A stretch of DNA of 64,000 bases from JACRAV01 sp964571235 (GTDB lineage Bacteria > Zixibacteria > MSB-5A5 > GN15 > FEB-12): assembly GCA_964571235.1 (NCBI GenBank), contig CAZNAI010000010.1, forward strand, positions 248,001 through 312,000, given 5' to 3'. The notes under the pieces were generated by a model. It did no database searches. It was not told where the DNA came from and saw nothing but the letters and a program-made list of their open reading frames with translations. Every line of letters starts with the position of its first letter. The first letter of the stretch is position 1. Made by a program: the position numbers and the translations under genes. Positions 7,771 through 15,827 of this stretch are shown here, in pieces.

Positions 7771-8667
7771 ATGGCTAAAGCAAAAAAAGGTCCGGGACAC
7801 GATGTCGGCGTCACCGGCATGGAAGATCTCTGGAATGTTTGGTATTCCGAACTGCATAATCATGCCACCGGTTTGACCGTCAAAGTAAACCGGTTGGTTG
7901 AGTCGACCCAGTCGAAATTCCAGAGAATTGACATCGTCGAGAACGATTTCTTCGGCAAGATACTCGTGCTGTACGGCTCGCTCATGGCCGCCACCAACGA
8001 TAACAACGTGTACAACGAGATGATCACCCATGTGCCGCTCTTTGTGCATCCCAATCCGAAGAATGTGCTGATCATCGGCGGTGGCGACTGCGGTGCGCTG
8101 ACCGAGGCGCTTAAGCACCCCGAAGTCAAGAAGTGCACAATGTGCGAGATCGACAAGATGGTAGTTGAGGTGTCCAACCGGCACTTGCCCCACTTGGCCA
8201 CGGGAGTCAAAGACAAACGGGCCAAACTGGTTTTTGCCGACGGCAAGGATTTCATCGCCAAATCAAAAGAAAAGTTCGATGTCATCATTTTGGACCTGTC
8301 TGATCCGATCGGGCCGGCGGCTGATCTTTTCCAGAAGCCCTTTCATAAGAAAGTATTTGACGCTCTGACTCCCGACGGCATCATGCTGGCACAGTCGGAA
8401 TCGCCGTATTTTCATCAGGACGCGGTGAAGGCGATGTACAAGAATGTTCGTTCGATTTTCCCGATTGTCGAAATGTACACCGCCCACATGCCGATCTATC
8501 CGTCGGCGCTCTGGTCGTTTGCGTTCTGCTCGAAGAAGTACCATCCGGTGCGCGACTTCGACGCCAAACGTTACGACCGTCAAAGACCGAAAACGCGGTA
8601 CTACAACAAAGACATTCACACCGCCGCCTTCGCTCTGCCCGAGTATGTGAAGGCATTGGTGAAATAG
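7771..8667 (+). CDS. speE: Spermidine synthase (polyamine aminopropyltransferase)
   Basis: 298-residue cytoplasmic aminopropyltransferase that moves the aminopropyl group of decarboxylated AdoMet onto putrescine. It shows the SAM-type Rossmann loop LIIGGGDCGALTEALKH, the acidic binding strand CEIDKMVVEVSNRHLP, and the catalytic gatekeeping segment VIILDLSDPIGPA. AAGGA upstream of the ATG at 7771 and an 11-base gap from the decarboxylase place it as the last gene of the operon, before the terminator at 8725. Donor (SpeD), acceptor (decarboxylase) and transferase are thus encoded together. Confidence 0.95.
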   Translation: MAKAKKGPGHDVGVTGMEDLWNVWYSELHNHATGLTVKVNRLVESTQSKFQRIDIVENDFFGKILVLYGSLMAATNDNNVYNEMITHVPLFVHPNPKNVLIIGGGDCGALTEALKHPEVKKCTMCEIDKMVVEVSNRHLPHLATGVKDKRAKLVFADGKDFIAKSKEKFDVIILDLSDPIGPAADLFQKPFHKKVFDALTPDGIMLAQSESPYFHQDAVKAMYKNVRSIFPIVEMYTAHMPIYPSALWSFAFCSKKYHPVRDFDAKRYDRQRPKTRYYNKDIHTAAFALPEYVKALVK

Positions 8668-8674
8668 GAAAAGC

Positions 8675-8716
8675 TGGCAGAACCGCATCGCTTCGCTCGG
8701 GTTCTGCCCTACAAAT
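8675..8716. repeat. Palindromic intergenic repeat, copy 1
   Basis: GGCAGAACC (8676-8684) pairs perfectly with GGTTCTGCC (8700-8708) around a core GCTTCGCT. A closely similar 41-base copy lies at 9677-9717, where the right arm has decayed. This suggests a dispersed REP- or MITE-like family. Confidence 0.6.
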
Positions 8717-8724
8717 GAACTGGT

Positions 8725-8752
8725 AGCCCACCGCTCCGCGGTGGGCTTTTTC
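8725..8752 (+). terminator. Terminator of the polyamine operon
   Basis: A perfect 10-bp stem (AGCCCACCGC 8725-8734 with GCGGTGGGCT 8738-8747), a 3-base loop and a T5 tail, 58 bases past the speE stop. The CACCGC/GCGGTG stem core recurs in other intergenic hairpins here (9779-9797, 63198-63215). Confidence 0.85.
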
Positions 8753-8797
8753 GTACGCGGCAGACTGACTGCCGGCCCGCCTATCGGCTTCTACCAA

Positions 8798-8825
8798 TTG
8801 ACGTACGCCCTCCCTCCCCTATATT
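8798..8825 (+). promoter_or_regulatory. Promoter placed for a leaderless transcript of the amidotransferase gene
   Basis: -35 TTGACG (8798-8803), 16-base spacer, -10 TATATT (8820-8825). The ATG at 8832 follows after only six bases and no ribosome binding site is present, so transcription would begin at or within a base or so of the start codon. Confidence 0.65.
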
Positions 8826-8831
8826 GCCACC

Positions 8832-9527
8832 ATGAAACCACTGCTCATCATCCAAAATCACAAAGTTGAAACTCCAGGCACCATCGCCGACTACATGGCT
8901 GATCGAGGGTTGCCGTATGATCTCGTCCACCCCTACGACGGCGACAGTATCCCGTCCGGTGAGCTCTATCGGGCCTCAATCGCGCTGGGCTGTCCGCTAT
9001 CGGTTCACGATACGCCTAACGTCGAATTTCTCAAACACCTCTACTTCCATGTTGCAGAGACGATCCGCAGTAACCGGCCCTATCTCGGCCTTTGTTTCGG
9101 ATCGCAGATACTCGCAAAGGCATTCGGGGCTTCAGTCGAGAGAAACCCGAACGGAAAAGAAATAGGCACATTCCCGGTCAAGCTCACCGCCGACGGTCAG
9201 GCCGATCCTCTCTTCGCCGGTTTTCCGACTGAATTCCCGGCTTTTCACTGGCATGGCGAGATGTTCAAGATTCCGTTTGGCGCAAAAAACCTCGCCTCTT
9301 CAGAAATCTGTAGCAATCAGGCATTCCGCGTCGGCAACGCAATGGGAATTCAGTTTCACTTCGAGGCATCTTCTGACAAAATCCCTGAATGGTGTCAAGA
9401 GTACGCGCCGGAGCTTGTGGAAGTCGGCACCGACGCAGAAGCAATCACGACGGCGTTTGCAAAAGAGGCGGCGACGATGAAGCAGTTAAATTTTCGATTA
9501 CTCGATAATTTTCTATCAATAATCTGA
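8832..9527 (+). CDS. Class I glutamine amidotransferase-like protein
   Basis: 231-residue cytoplasmic protein of the GATase1 family. It has the nucleophile elbow GLCFGSQILAKAFGA (Cys near residue 83) and the catalytic His-x-Glu in MGIQFHFEAS, preceded by FHWHGEMF, a motif common in stand-alone GMP-synthase-like amidotransferases. The synthetase partner domain is absent, so the ammonia acceptor is unknown. Possibly it is a gamma-glutamyl hydrolase or an amidotransferase acting with an unlinked enzyme. It is monocistronic, with its own promoter and the terminator at 9552-9589. Confidence 0.8.
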   Translation: MKPLLIIQNHKVETPGTIADYMADRGLPYDLVHPYDGDSIPSGELYRASIALGCPLSVHDTPNVEFLKHLYFHVAETIRSNRPYLGLCFGSQILAKAFGASVERNPNGKEIGTFPVKLTADGQADPLFAGFPTEFPAFHWHGEMFKIPFGAKNLASSEICSNQAFRVGNAMGIQFHFEASSDKIPEWCQEYAPELVEVGTDAEAITTAFAKEAATMKQLNFRLLDNFLSII

Positions 9528-9551
9528 TTCACCAAATTGCGATTACAACGT

Positions 9552-9589
9552 GCCGTCATGCCTCCCGGCATGACGGCTTCTTATTTTTT
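9552..9589 (+). terminator. Terminator after the amidotransferase gene
   Basis: A perfect 11-bp stem (GCCGTCATGCC with GGCATGACGGC), a TCCC loop and a T-rich tail (CTTCTTATTTTTT), 24 bases past the stop codon. Confidence 0.85.
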
Positions 9590-9920
9590 GTACAAATGTC
9601 AGGGTACTGTAGGTCGGGTTGGCAAGGCCCGCACCAGCGGGGCGCAGACTACCCGACACATTTTTCAAACTTAGGATGGCAGAACCACTTCGCTTCGCTC
9701 AGGTTCTTCGCTACAAGATCGTTCGTGCGCGGCAGACGCCCTCATCTGCCAGTGTCTCACATGAACCCGGATAGATAGCGCACCGCTATGCGGTGCGTGT
9801 GTCGTGTTTAGCGTTCCGACAGTGGAGCGGTCGGCCACCTGTTCTTTCTTAGGTCAAACCGCCTGCGGCTTGACAGCTACCATCGTCAAGCACCGGAATC
9901 CCCGGCTGACCTCAGGTCTA
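9590..9920. repeat. Intergenic mosaic of palindromic repeats
   Basis: No gene is seen. Recognisable units are: a GTAGGTCGGGTT fragment (about 9609-9620) related to the element at 9921-10046; a second copy (9677-9717) of the GGCAGAACC palindrome; a CGTGCGCGGCAG unit (9724-9750) also found near 8752 and 63344; and a hairpin CGCACCGC/GCGGTGCG (9779-9797). The pattern suggests repeated insertion of small non-coding elements. Confidence 0.6.
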
Positions 9921-10046
9921 GTAGGTCGGGTTCTGAGAGAGTCCGGCAGTTGCCGGACGAACAAAAAACCCGACACGATTGCGACAAAGAGATGTCGGGT
10001 TTCTTGTCCCACACGCTCCGCGGCGGGACTGCGGAACCCGACCTAC
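9921..10046. repeat. 126-bp multi-hairpin element with terminal inverted repeats
   Basis: Outer arms GTAGGTCGGGTTCTG (9921-9935) and its complement (10032-10046) match at 14 of 15 positions. Inside lie two perfect stems, GTCCGGCA/TGCCGGAC (9941-9958) and AAACCCGACA/TGTCGGGTTT (9966-10002), and a weaker GTCCC/GGGAC stem (about 10006-10029). The overall fold is a multi-branched cruciform. No ORF is inside. It resembles a MITE or REP-type element, or a structured RNA; it could also terminate transcription. Confidence 0.65.
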
Positions 10047-10082
10047 GGCTTCCCTGACATCACACGTGTCCGTGCGCGGCCA

Positions 10083-10113
10083 CAAAAAAAAGCCCGGCCG
10101 TAGGGCCGGGCTT
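10083..10113 (-). terminator. Terminator of the outer-membrane protein gene at 10138-11427
   Basis: On the minus strand a 10-bp perfect stem AAGCCCGGCC/GGCCGGGCTT (10090-10113) with a 4-base loop is followed by seven T residues. It lies 25 bases beyond the stop codon. Confidence 0.85.
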
Positions 10114-10137
10114 GATCGATCAAATATCCTAATCGAC

Positions 10138-11427
10138 TTACTTGAAAGTATACAGTACCGACACCCGGGCATTCAGACTTGAGGTCGAATTGCCGGAGAT
10201 GAAATCGAAGCCGTTAAGCAGGATTTCAGGATTGGTGTAGGTGTCGATATGCAGGTTACCAAAGTGCATGCCGGTGCCAAGGTATGTGGCATTGTCCGGA
10301 TAGTTGGCTGAGTATTTGATGCCATTAGGATTCGGCTCAAATTCTTCTTTGGCTTTCTGCCAGTAGCTGGTCGCTCCACCGCGGAGATCGAGCCAATCAA
10401 AAACCTGTCCTTCAAATCCTATCTTGAGATAGGGGAAAGTCAGGAAGTTGATTTTGTCGGTGGCAGAAGTACCCACCACCGGCTTGTATTCCCACTTGGA
10501 GGAATTGTAACCAAATCCGCCTTCACACACCGCCAGAACGTTGGCGACAGGAGTATAGTGAGCGCCCATGCCGGCCCAGAACGTGGTCGTCTTAAACGAT
10601 TCGGTTTCAGTCAGCACGTTCGGTGTGGCACCAGTGTAGAATTCGGCTTCATACGAACCCATGATGACACCGGCGTTCGGAACGATGGTCCAACGAGGAT
10701 TCACTTGCTTGAAATAACGACCATGCAGGAAGAGGGCTTTGTTGCCCGACGGCTTCGTGGAATACTCGCCGTTGAAGTTCTTATTGGTCCAAGTCAGCAT
10801 GTTAATGCCGGCGGCCACATCCCACTTGCCAGTCGCTTCGGTCAGACCGAAAGCGAAATCGTATTCGGCCAATCCTTCTTCAGCCTTCGAATATCCCGCA
10901 TTTCCTTCATCCTTCCACGACGAGTGGAACTTGCTGAAACGGAAACCGAACGGGTTATTCCCCAGCTTGCGACCATAAATCAAGGAAACGCGCTGGTTTC
11001 CTTCGTTGCTGGTCGGAGTCGACGGCCAATCGAACCAGCCGTAGTCGTACAGATCGACCCAGGTCGGATAGCGGAACGGGAGCATCAGGTAGCCAATGCC
11101 CACCCGGCCGTCATAGTTCGTGCCACGGAATTCGTCACGGGCAAGATACGTTCCCAAAATCCACGGATTCTTTTCGCCGAACTTCCAGTGGATACCCCAC
11201 TTGGACATCCCGGACCCGTCATCGTACTCGGAATTAGAGTAGCCCATTTCGCCCATGGCTAGGTCGGGATACATATTAATCCGCGACGGATACATGAATA
11301 CGTTGGATTCATCCATCTGGATGTTGCCGGTTTCACCCATCGTCATGACGCGGGTGTTGGTAGCGTATACTGCGCCGGAAATCAGCACAAGCACCGCGAC
11401 CAAAGAGGTTGTTAAGAGTTTCTTCAT
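10138..11427 (-). CDS. Predicted outer-membrane beta-barrel protein, function unknown
   Basis: 429-residue exported protein. The signal peptide (MKKLLTTSLVAVLVLISGAVYA) leads to an aromatic-rich, beta-dominated chain ending RVSVLYTFK. The size suggests a barrel of 16 or so strands. The N-terminal mature part (TRVMTMGETGNIQMDESNVFMYPSRINMYPDLAMGEMG) recalls FCB-group outer-membrane proteins whose start carries a conserved mature segment before the barrel. It is monocistronic with a strong terminator and an AGGGA site before the ATG. It may be a porin; no substrate can be proposed. Confidence 0.7.
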   Translation of the reverse strand: MKKLLTTSLVAVLVLISGAVYATNTRVMTMGETGNIQMDESNVFMYPSRINMYPDLAMGEMGYSNSEYDDGSGMSKWGIHWKFGEKNPWILGTYLARDEFRGTNYDGRVGIGYLMLPFRYPTWVDLYDYGWFDWPSTPTSNEGNQRVSLIYGRKLGNNPFGFRFSKFHSSWKDEGNAGYSKAEEGLAEYDFAFGLTEATGKWDVAAGINMLTWTNKNFNGEYSTKPSGNKALFLHGRYFKQVNPRWTIVPNAGVIMGSYEAEFYTGATPNVLTETESFKTTTFWAGMGAHYTPVANVLAVCEGGFGYNSSKWEYKPVVGTSATDKINFLTFPYLKIGFEGQVFDWLDLRGGATSYWQKAKEEFEPNPNGIKYSANYPDNATYLGTGMHFGNLHIDTYTNPEILLNGFDFISGNSTSSLNARVSVLYTFK

Positions 11428-11798
11428 ACAGTTCCCTTAAATAAAGGTGTTTATCAGTTAGTGTTTTCCATTTTCATTTACCATGTGAGAAACAAGTCTC
11501 GCGCTTGGGGAAATCGCTTGTGACTTCCTTCACGCATTACCGTCACTTCATAGGCAATCCTCCCAGGGACTCTCGCCCTGCTATCATCCATAATAGGCAA
11601 CCCAACCATTTATGTTCAAGTCACTTGTGATCCAGACAGGGTTGCTATATTGCGGCCAAAGTTATTCGCCCAGTACCGTCAACACAACAAAAAAAACATA
11701 CTTTTCCAGCAACCATTTGGTTATCCGCAACGCGTTGCCCTACTATATCTTGTGGTGTGGAAAACTTTTCCTGCGGTGATAGCGCCCATGTCTCTATA
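11428..11798. other. Intergenic region upstream of the outer-membrane protein gene
   Basis: A 371-base spacer that should contain the minus-strand promoter of the gene at 10138-11427 and the 3' end of the mazG transcript. AT-rich stretches and a short GGGC-GAGAGTCCC-type helix are visible on the minus strand, but nothing matches a riboswitch or RNA family that I know. No credible ORF. Confidence 0.4.
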
Positions 11799-12626
11799 CT
11801 AAGCACTCTCGCCCCCATCCATTTTGACTGACTGCCAGATCGCCTCGAGTTCCTCAAGGGTGTGGTCTTCCAACCGTTCGCCTCTTTCAGTGAGAAAGCG
11901 CTCCATGAGGGCGAATCGATTGGTGAATTTTTGCAGTGACTTTTTCAGTGCGTGCTCCGGATCGATCTTTGCCTTGCGCGCCAACGACGCGACCGCAAAT
12001 AGAAGGTCCCCGATTTCGTCGGATAACTGATCATGCTGTTGTGCGCCGGGGGACTGCATCGCCTCGGTCACTTCTTTGACTTCTTCTTCGATTTTCTCAA
12101 GAACATCCGATGCGTTCTTCCAGTCAAACCCCGCCCCACCTGCTTTTTCGCCGATCCGGAACGCCATAGTGAGGGCTGGCATGCTCTTGGGTATTCCCGA
12201 AAGGACTGTCTTCTTCTCGCCCGTCTTGGTTTTGATCCTTTCCCACTGGTCGCGCACCTGCTGGGGGTCGAGATCTTTCTTTTCGCCAAAGACATGAGGG
12301 TGGCGCCGCACCAGCTTGTCGACAACATCAATAATGGTATCGTTTATGGAGAACTCTCCCCGCTCGGCGGCCAACTGGGCGTGGAATACTACCTGAACCA
12401 ACAAATCCCCCAGTTCTTCGCGCAAGTCCCCCATACGGCCAGATTCGATTGTGTCCACAACTTCGTATGACTCTTCGATCAGATAGGGAATAAGAGTTTG
12501 ATGTGTTTGGGCGCGGTCCCAGTTGCACCCTTCAGGAGAACGGAGAATAGCCAGCAACACAACCAACCGCTCAAACGGTGTCAGCTTGGGATTCAGAACT
12601 TTGGCGGTAAGATCAGTCATCAGCAT
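11799..12626 (-). CDS. mazG: Nucleoside triphosphate pyrophosphohydrolase MazG
   Basis: 275-residue cytoplasmic all-alpha NTP pyrophosphohydrolase that cleaves (d)NTPs to monophosphate and PPi, in a house-cleaning or stringent-response role. It has two tandem MazG domains. The first has the metal-binding signature EESYEVVDTIE...LREELGDLLVQVVFHAQ (about residues 50-90). The second has EEVKEVTEAMQ...DEIGDLLFAVASLARK (about 175-215). Length is close to the E. coli protein (263). It is monocistronic and divergent from valS. The start may be this ATG or the ATG two codons later; no strong ribosome site separates them. Confidence 0.92.
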   Translation of the reverse strand: MLMTDLTAKVLNPKLTPFERLVVLLAILRSPEGCNWDRAQTHQTLIPYLIEESYEVVDTIESGRMGDLREELGDLLVQVVFHAQLAAERGEFSINDTIIDVVDKLVRRHPHVFGEKKDLDPQQVRDQWERIKTKTGEKKTVLSGIPKSMPALTMAFRIGEKAGGAGFDWKNASDVLEKIEEEVKEVTEAMQSPGAQQHDQLSDEIGDLLFAVASLARKAKIDPEHALKKSLQKFTNRFALMERFLTERGERLEDHTLEELEAIWQSVKMDGGESA

Positions 12627-12717
12627 TTCTCGTCATCAATAGGTTGCTGAAACTACTCTGTGACCGGTCGTGCAATTCACAGATTCTTCGGCTTATTTCC
12701 CACTTTCTAACGGCACC

Positions 12718-12746
12718 TTGACACGTCCCGGCCGAGCGGGTATCAT
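12718..12746 (+). promoter_or_regulatory. Strong sigma-70-type promoter upstream of valS
   Basis: A consensus -35 TTGACA (12718-12723), an ideal 17-base spacer and -10 TATCAT (12741-12746). It would give a leader of about 55 bases before the valS ATG. Confidence 0.75.
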
Positions 12747-12774
12747 ATAAGTTTATACGTTGGGCCATAATACG

Positions 12775-12803
12775 TTAAGAAGGTCTGGCAGAAAGCATAC
12801 TAT
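12775..12803 (+). promoter_or_regulatory. Possible second, leaderless promoter of valS
   Basis: -35-like TTAAGA (12775-12780), 17-base spacer, -10 TACTAT (12798-12803), then six bases to the ATG at 12810. valS has no recognisable ribosome binding site, so a leaderless message is plausible. The hexamers are weaker than those of the upstream promoter. Confidence 0.45.
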
Positions 12804-12809
12804 TGAATT

Positions 12810-15491
12810 ATGAGTGAACACAAGATAAATGATGCCGGCGAAAAGAAGTCGACTGCCTACAATCCGCATGAAGTCGAGACCCGGCTTTACAAGTTGTGGC
12901 TCGACCGCAAGTATTTCCACGCCGACCCACACTCGCCCAAACCAACCTACACGGTCGTCATTCCGCCGCCGAACGTAACTTCGATCCTGCATATCGGCCA
13001 TGCGCTGAACAATACGATTCAAGATGTGTTGGTGCGACGGCATCGAATGGCCGGATTCGAGGCCGAATGGATGCCCGGTTCGGACCATGCCGGAATCGCA
13101 ACCCAGGTCATAGTCGAAAAACAGCTCAAGAAAGAAGGTACCACGCGCCGCGAGATCGGCCGCGAAAAGTTTATCGAGCGGACCTATGCCTGGGCCAACG
13201 AAAACAAAGGGCTGATCCTCAATCAGCTCAAGACGATTGGGTGTAGTTGCGACTGGGATCGTACCCGCTTCACCCTCGACCCCGGCCTGTCGGAGGCAGT
13301 CGCTCATGTTTTCAAGCATCTGTATGAAAAGGGACTGATATATCGCGGGCATCGAATTGTGAATTGGTGTCCGTCCTGCAAGACTTCGCTTTCTGACGAC
13401 GAAGTTATCCGCGAGGAAACCGAAGGCACACTTTGGTACATTAAGTACAAAATCAAAGGTGAAGACGAGTATCTCACCGTAGCGACTACTCGCCCCGAGA
13501 CTGTATTGGGCGATACGGCTATCGCGGTCAACCCCAAGGACCCGCGCTACAAGAAGTGGATTGGCAAAACCGCCCTCCTGCCAATTCTGGAACGCGAAAT
13601 CCCGATTGTCGCCGACTCACATATCGATCCGGAATTTGCTACCGGCGTGATGAAAGTCACCCCCGCCCACGACGCCAACGACTTTGAAATCGGCAAGCGC
13701 CACGATCTGGCGGAAATCAATATTCTCAATATTGACGGCACGCTGAACGAAGAGGCCGGCAAGTACAAAGGGCTGGACCGATTCGAGGGTCGCGAGCGAC
13801 TGCTTGAAGATATCCAGAGAAAAGGCCAATTTGAGAAATCGGAAAAGCACCAGATGGTGCTCGGCACCTGCTACAGATGCAATACGATCATAGAACCATA
13901 CTTGTCCGACCAGTGGTTTGTGAAAATGTCTGAGCTGGCCAAACCTGCTATCGACGCAGTCAATTCCGGGACGATCAAATTCCATCCCGCCTATTGGTCA
14001 AAGACCTATATGAACTGGATGGAGAACATCCGCGACTGGTGTATCTCACGCCAGCTTTGGTGGGGGCACCGAATTCCGGTCTGGTATGCCGAAGACGGTA
14101 CGATTTTTGTCTCGGCCGATCGACCCACCGCTGATCAGTGCAAAGGGTATGATCCGGCCACGCTTGTTCAAGATGAAGATGTGCTCGACACCTGGTTTTC
14201 CTCGTGGCTCTGGCCTTTCTCGACTTTCGGATGGCCGGAAAAGACACCCGAGCTTTCGAAGTTCTACCCAACCAAAGTGCTGGTCACCGCCTCAGAGATT
14301 ATTTTTCTTTGGGTCGCTCGCATGGTAATGTCGGGATATGAGTTCATGGGCAAAGCGCCGTTTACCGATGTCTACATCCACGGCACGGTTCGTGATGAAC
14401 GGGGCATAAAGATGTCCAAGTCGCTTGGCAACGGAATCGATCCGCTCGAAATCACTGAAAAATTCGGCGCCGACACTTTGCGCATTTCGCTGACACTGGC
14501 CACCCCCGACGGCCAGGATCCGTGCATCGGCCGAAATACGTTTGAAGTCGGCAGGAATTTCGTCAATAAGCTCTATCAAGTCTCACGATTTGTGATGATG
14601 CGGCTCGACGGCCGCCAGCCGGTGCTGGACAAAGTCGACAGAAACGATTTAGTCATCTTTGACCGTTGGATATTGTCGCGACTGAACCAGACAATAGTGG
14701 AAGTCGATCAGGCGCTGGCGGATTATCGACTCTCGGCGGCCTCAAAAATTCTGTACAACTTTGTTTGGGAGGATTTTTGCTCTTGGTATGTGGAGTTGAT
14801 TAAGCCCGACCAGCCGGGCGCAGTTATCCGCGAGGGATCGCTCAATGTCGCGACCTATGTGCTCGACAAGATTCTCAAGCTTTTGCATCCGTATGTGCCG
14901 TTTGTCACCGAAGAGATACACCTTCAGTTGACCGCCGGAGTTGCCGGCGCACCGGAGACTATCACCTTTGGTCCCTGGCCGAAGTCTGATGCGACGCTGA
15001 TCGACACCGAATTGGATGCACGGCTCCGTCAGATTCAAGAAGTGGTCACGGCGGTGCGTTCGATTCGCTCGGAAGTGAATGTCCCGCCCGGCAAGAAATC
15101 TGATTTATATGTGAGAGTGAGCGAGGAATCGCTTGGTACACTTCTGCGCGATCATATTGAGTATTTCCGGTCGCTTGCGAAAGTCGAAAATCTGATCTGC
15201 GGCACCGATGTGAAAAAGCCGCCGATGTCGGCCTCGGCGGTAATCTCCGGTGCGGAGATATTCGTGCCGCTGGCCGGGCTGATCGATCTTGATCTTGAAA
15301 AGAATCGTTTGCAGAAAGAGCTAAATAATCTGCGCGATGCGCTTGAAAAACTCTCGCGCAAACTTGCCAACGCCGACTTCCTGGCCAACGCCCCTGAGGA
15401 CGTCGTCGCCAAAGAGCGGGTCAAGAAAGAAGACTACGAAGAACGGATAGCCAAGCTAAACCATAACCTTGAACAGATTCTCGGGTGGTGA
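12810..15491 (+). CDS. valS: Valine--tRNA ligase
   Basis: 893-residue class Ia aminoacyl-tRNA synthetase charging tRNA-Val. The HIGH motif appears in PPPNVTSILHIGHALN (about residues 50-65) and KMSKS in GIKMSKSLGNGIDP (about 532). The connective editing domain between them contains TTRPETVLGDTAIAV and the WCISRQLWWGHRIP segment. A zinc-type WCPSCKT motif is present. The C-terminal end is the ValS coiled-coil arm (LEKNRLQKELNNLRDALEKLSRKLAN). Full length. No Shine-Dalgarno site precedes the ATG. Confidence 0.98.
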   Translation: MSEHKINDAGEKKSTAYNPHEVETRLYKLWLDRKYFHADPHSPKPTYTVVIPPPNVTSILHIGHALNNTIQDVLVRRHRMAGFEAEWMPGSDHAGIATQVIVEKQLKKEGTTRREIGREKFIERTYAWANENKGLILNQLKTIGCSCDWDRTRFTLDPGLSEAVAHVFKHLYEKGLIYRGHRIVNWCPSCKTSLSDDEVIREETEGTLWYIKYKIKGEDEYLTVATTRPETVLGDTAIAVNPKDPRYKKWIGKTALLPILEREIPIVADSHIDPEFATGVMKVTPAHDANDFEIGKRHDLAEINILNIDGTLNEEAGKYKGLDRFEGRERLLEDIQRKGQFEKSEKHQMVLGTCYRCNTIIEPYLSDQWFVKMSELAKPAIDAVNSGTIKFHPAYWSKTYMNWMENIRDWCISRQLWWGHRIPVWYAEDGTIFVSADRPTADQCKGYDPATLVQDEDVLDTWFSSWLWPFSTFGWPEKTPELSKFYPTKVLVTASEIIFLWVARMVMSGYEFMGKAPFTDVYIHGTVRDERGIKMSKSLGNGIDPLEITEKFGADTLRISLTLATPDGQDPCIGRNTFEVGRNFVNKLYQVSRFVMMRLDGRQPVLDKVDRNDLVIFDRWILSRLNQTIVEVDQALADYRLSAASKILYNFVWEDFCSWYVELIKPDQPGAVIREGSLNVATYVLDKILKLLHPYVPFVTEEIHLQLTAGVAGAPETITFGPWPKSDATLIDTELDARLRQIQEVVTAVRSIRSEVNVPPGKKSDLYVRVSEESLGTLLRDHIEYFRSLAKVENLICGTDVKKPPMSASAVISGAEIFVPLAGLIDLDLEKNRLQKELNNLRDALEKLSRKLANADFLANAPEDVVAKERVKKEDYEERIAKLNHNLEQILGW

Positions 15492-15513
15492 AAACAGCGG
15501 CTTGAGAGTCTTC

Positions 15514-15810
15514 ATGCGCGTAAGTGAACTTAAGCATTACAACGACCTGCGGAAGTTAGTGCCAACCGACACCTTCAAATCGGCGCTCGGCTATATCTCC
15601 TGGCACAATCGGCTAACTATGACCGATATGCTGGAAGTCTGGGAGGCGCTCGTCGTGGCTTACACTTTTGCCGAGAGACCAGTCGAACCATTCCTGTATC
15701 CGCGAGTAAAGGCATTTCTGGCCCAGACGCGTGGCCGTGTGCCGCACGAAACCGATGACTGCAAGATACGAGCTACCGAACTTCTCACGGACATTTTCTC
15801 CCCCCGATAG
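15514..15810 (+). CDS. Hypothetical protein, 98 residues
   Basis: Small soluble, mostly alpha-helical protein starting MRVSELKHYNDLRKLVP. The ATG at 15514 is chosen because GAGAG lies six bases upstream. An upstream in-frame TTG would overlap valS. It sits 22 bases after valS and 17 before the membrane protein gene, so it is probably translated from the same transcript. I recognise no domain. The regular codon pattern and tight spacing favour a real gene. Confidence 0.6.
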   Translation: MRVSELKHYNDLRKLVPTDTFKSALGYISWHNRLTMTDMLEVWEALVVAYTFAERPVEPFLYPRVKAFLAQTRGRVPHETDDCKIRATELLTDIFSPR

Positions 15811-15827
15811 TTCAATAGTACTTTCTT

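Noticed and set aside
10558..11262. Long plus-strand open frame (234 codons) opposite the outer-membrane protein gene
   Set aside because: Antisense to a gene with a clear signal peptide and barrel pattern; no ribosome site or domain; looks like a codon-bias shadow.
11428..11640. Possible riboswitch upstream of the outer-membrane protein gene
   Set aside because: Some helices can be drawn on the minus strand, but no conserved core of a known class could be matched.
12627..12809. T-box leader in front of valS
   Set aside because: The spacer is too short, and no T-box core (TGGNACCGCG-like) or antiterminator is present.
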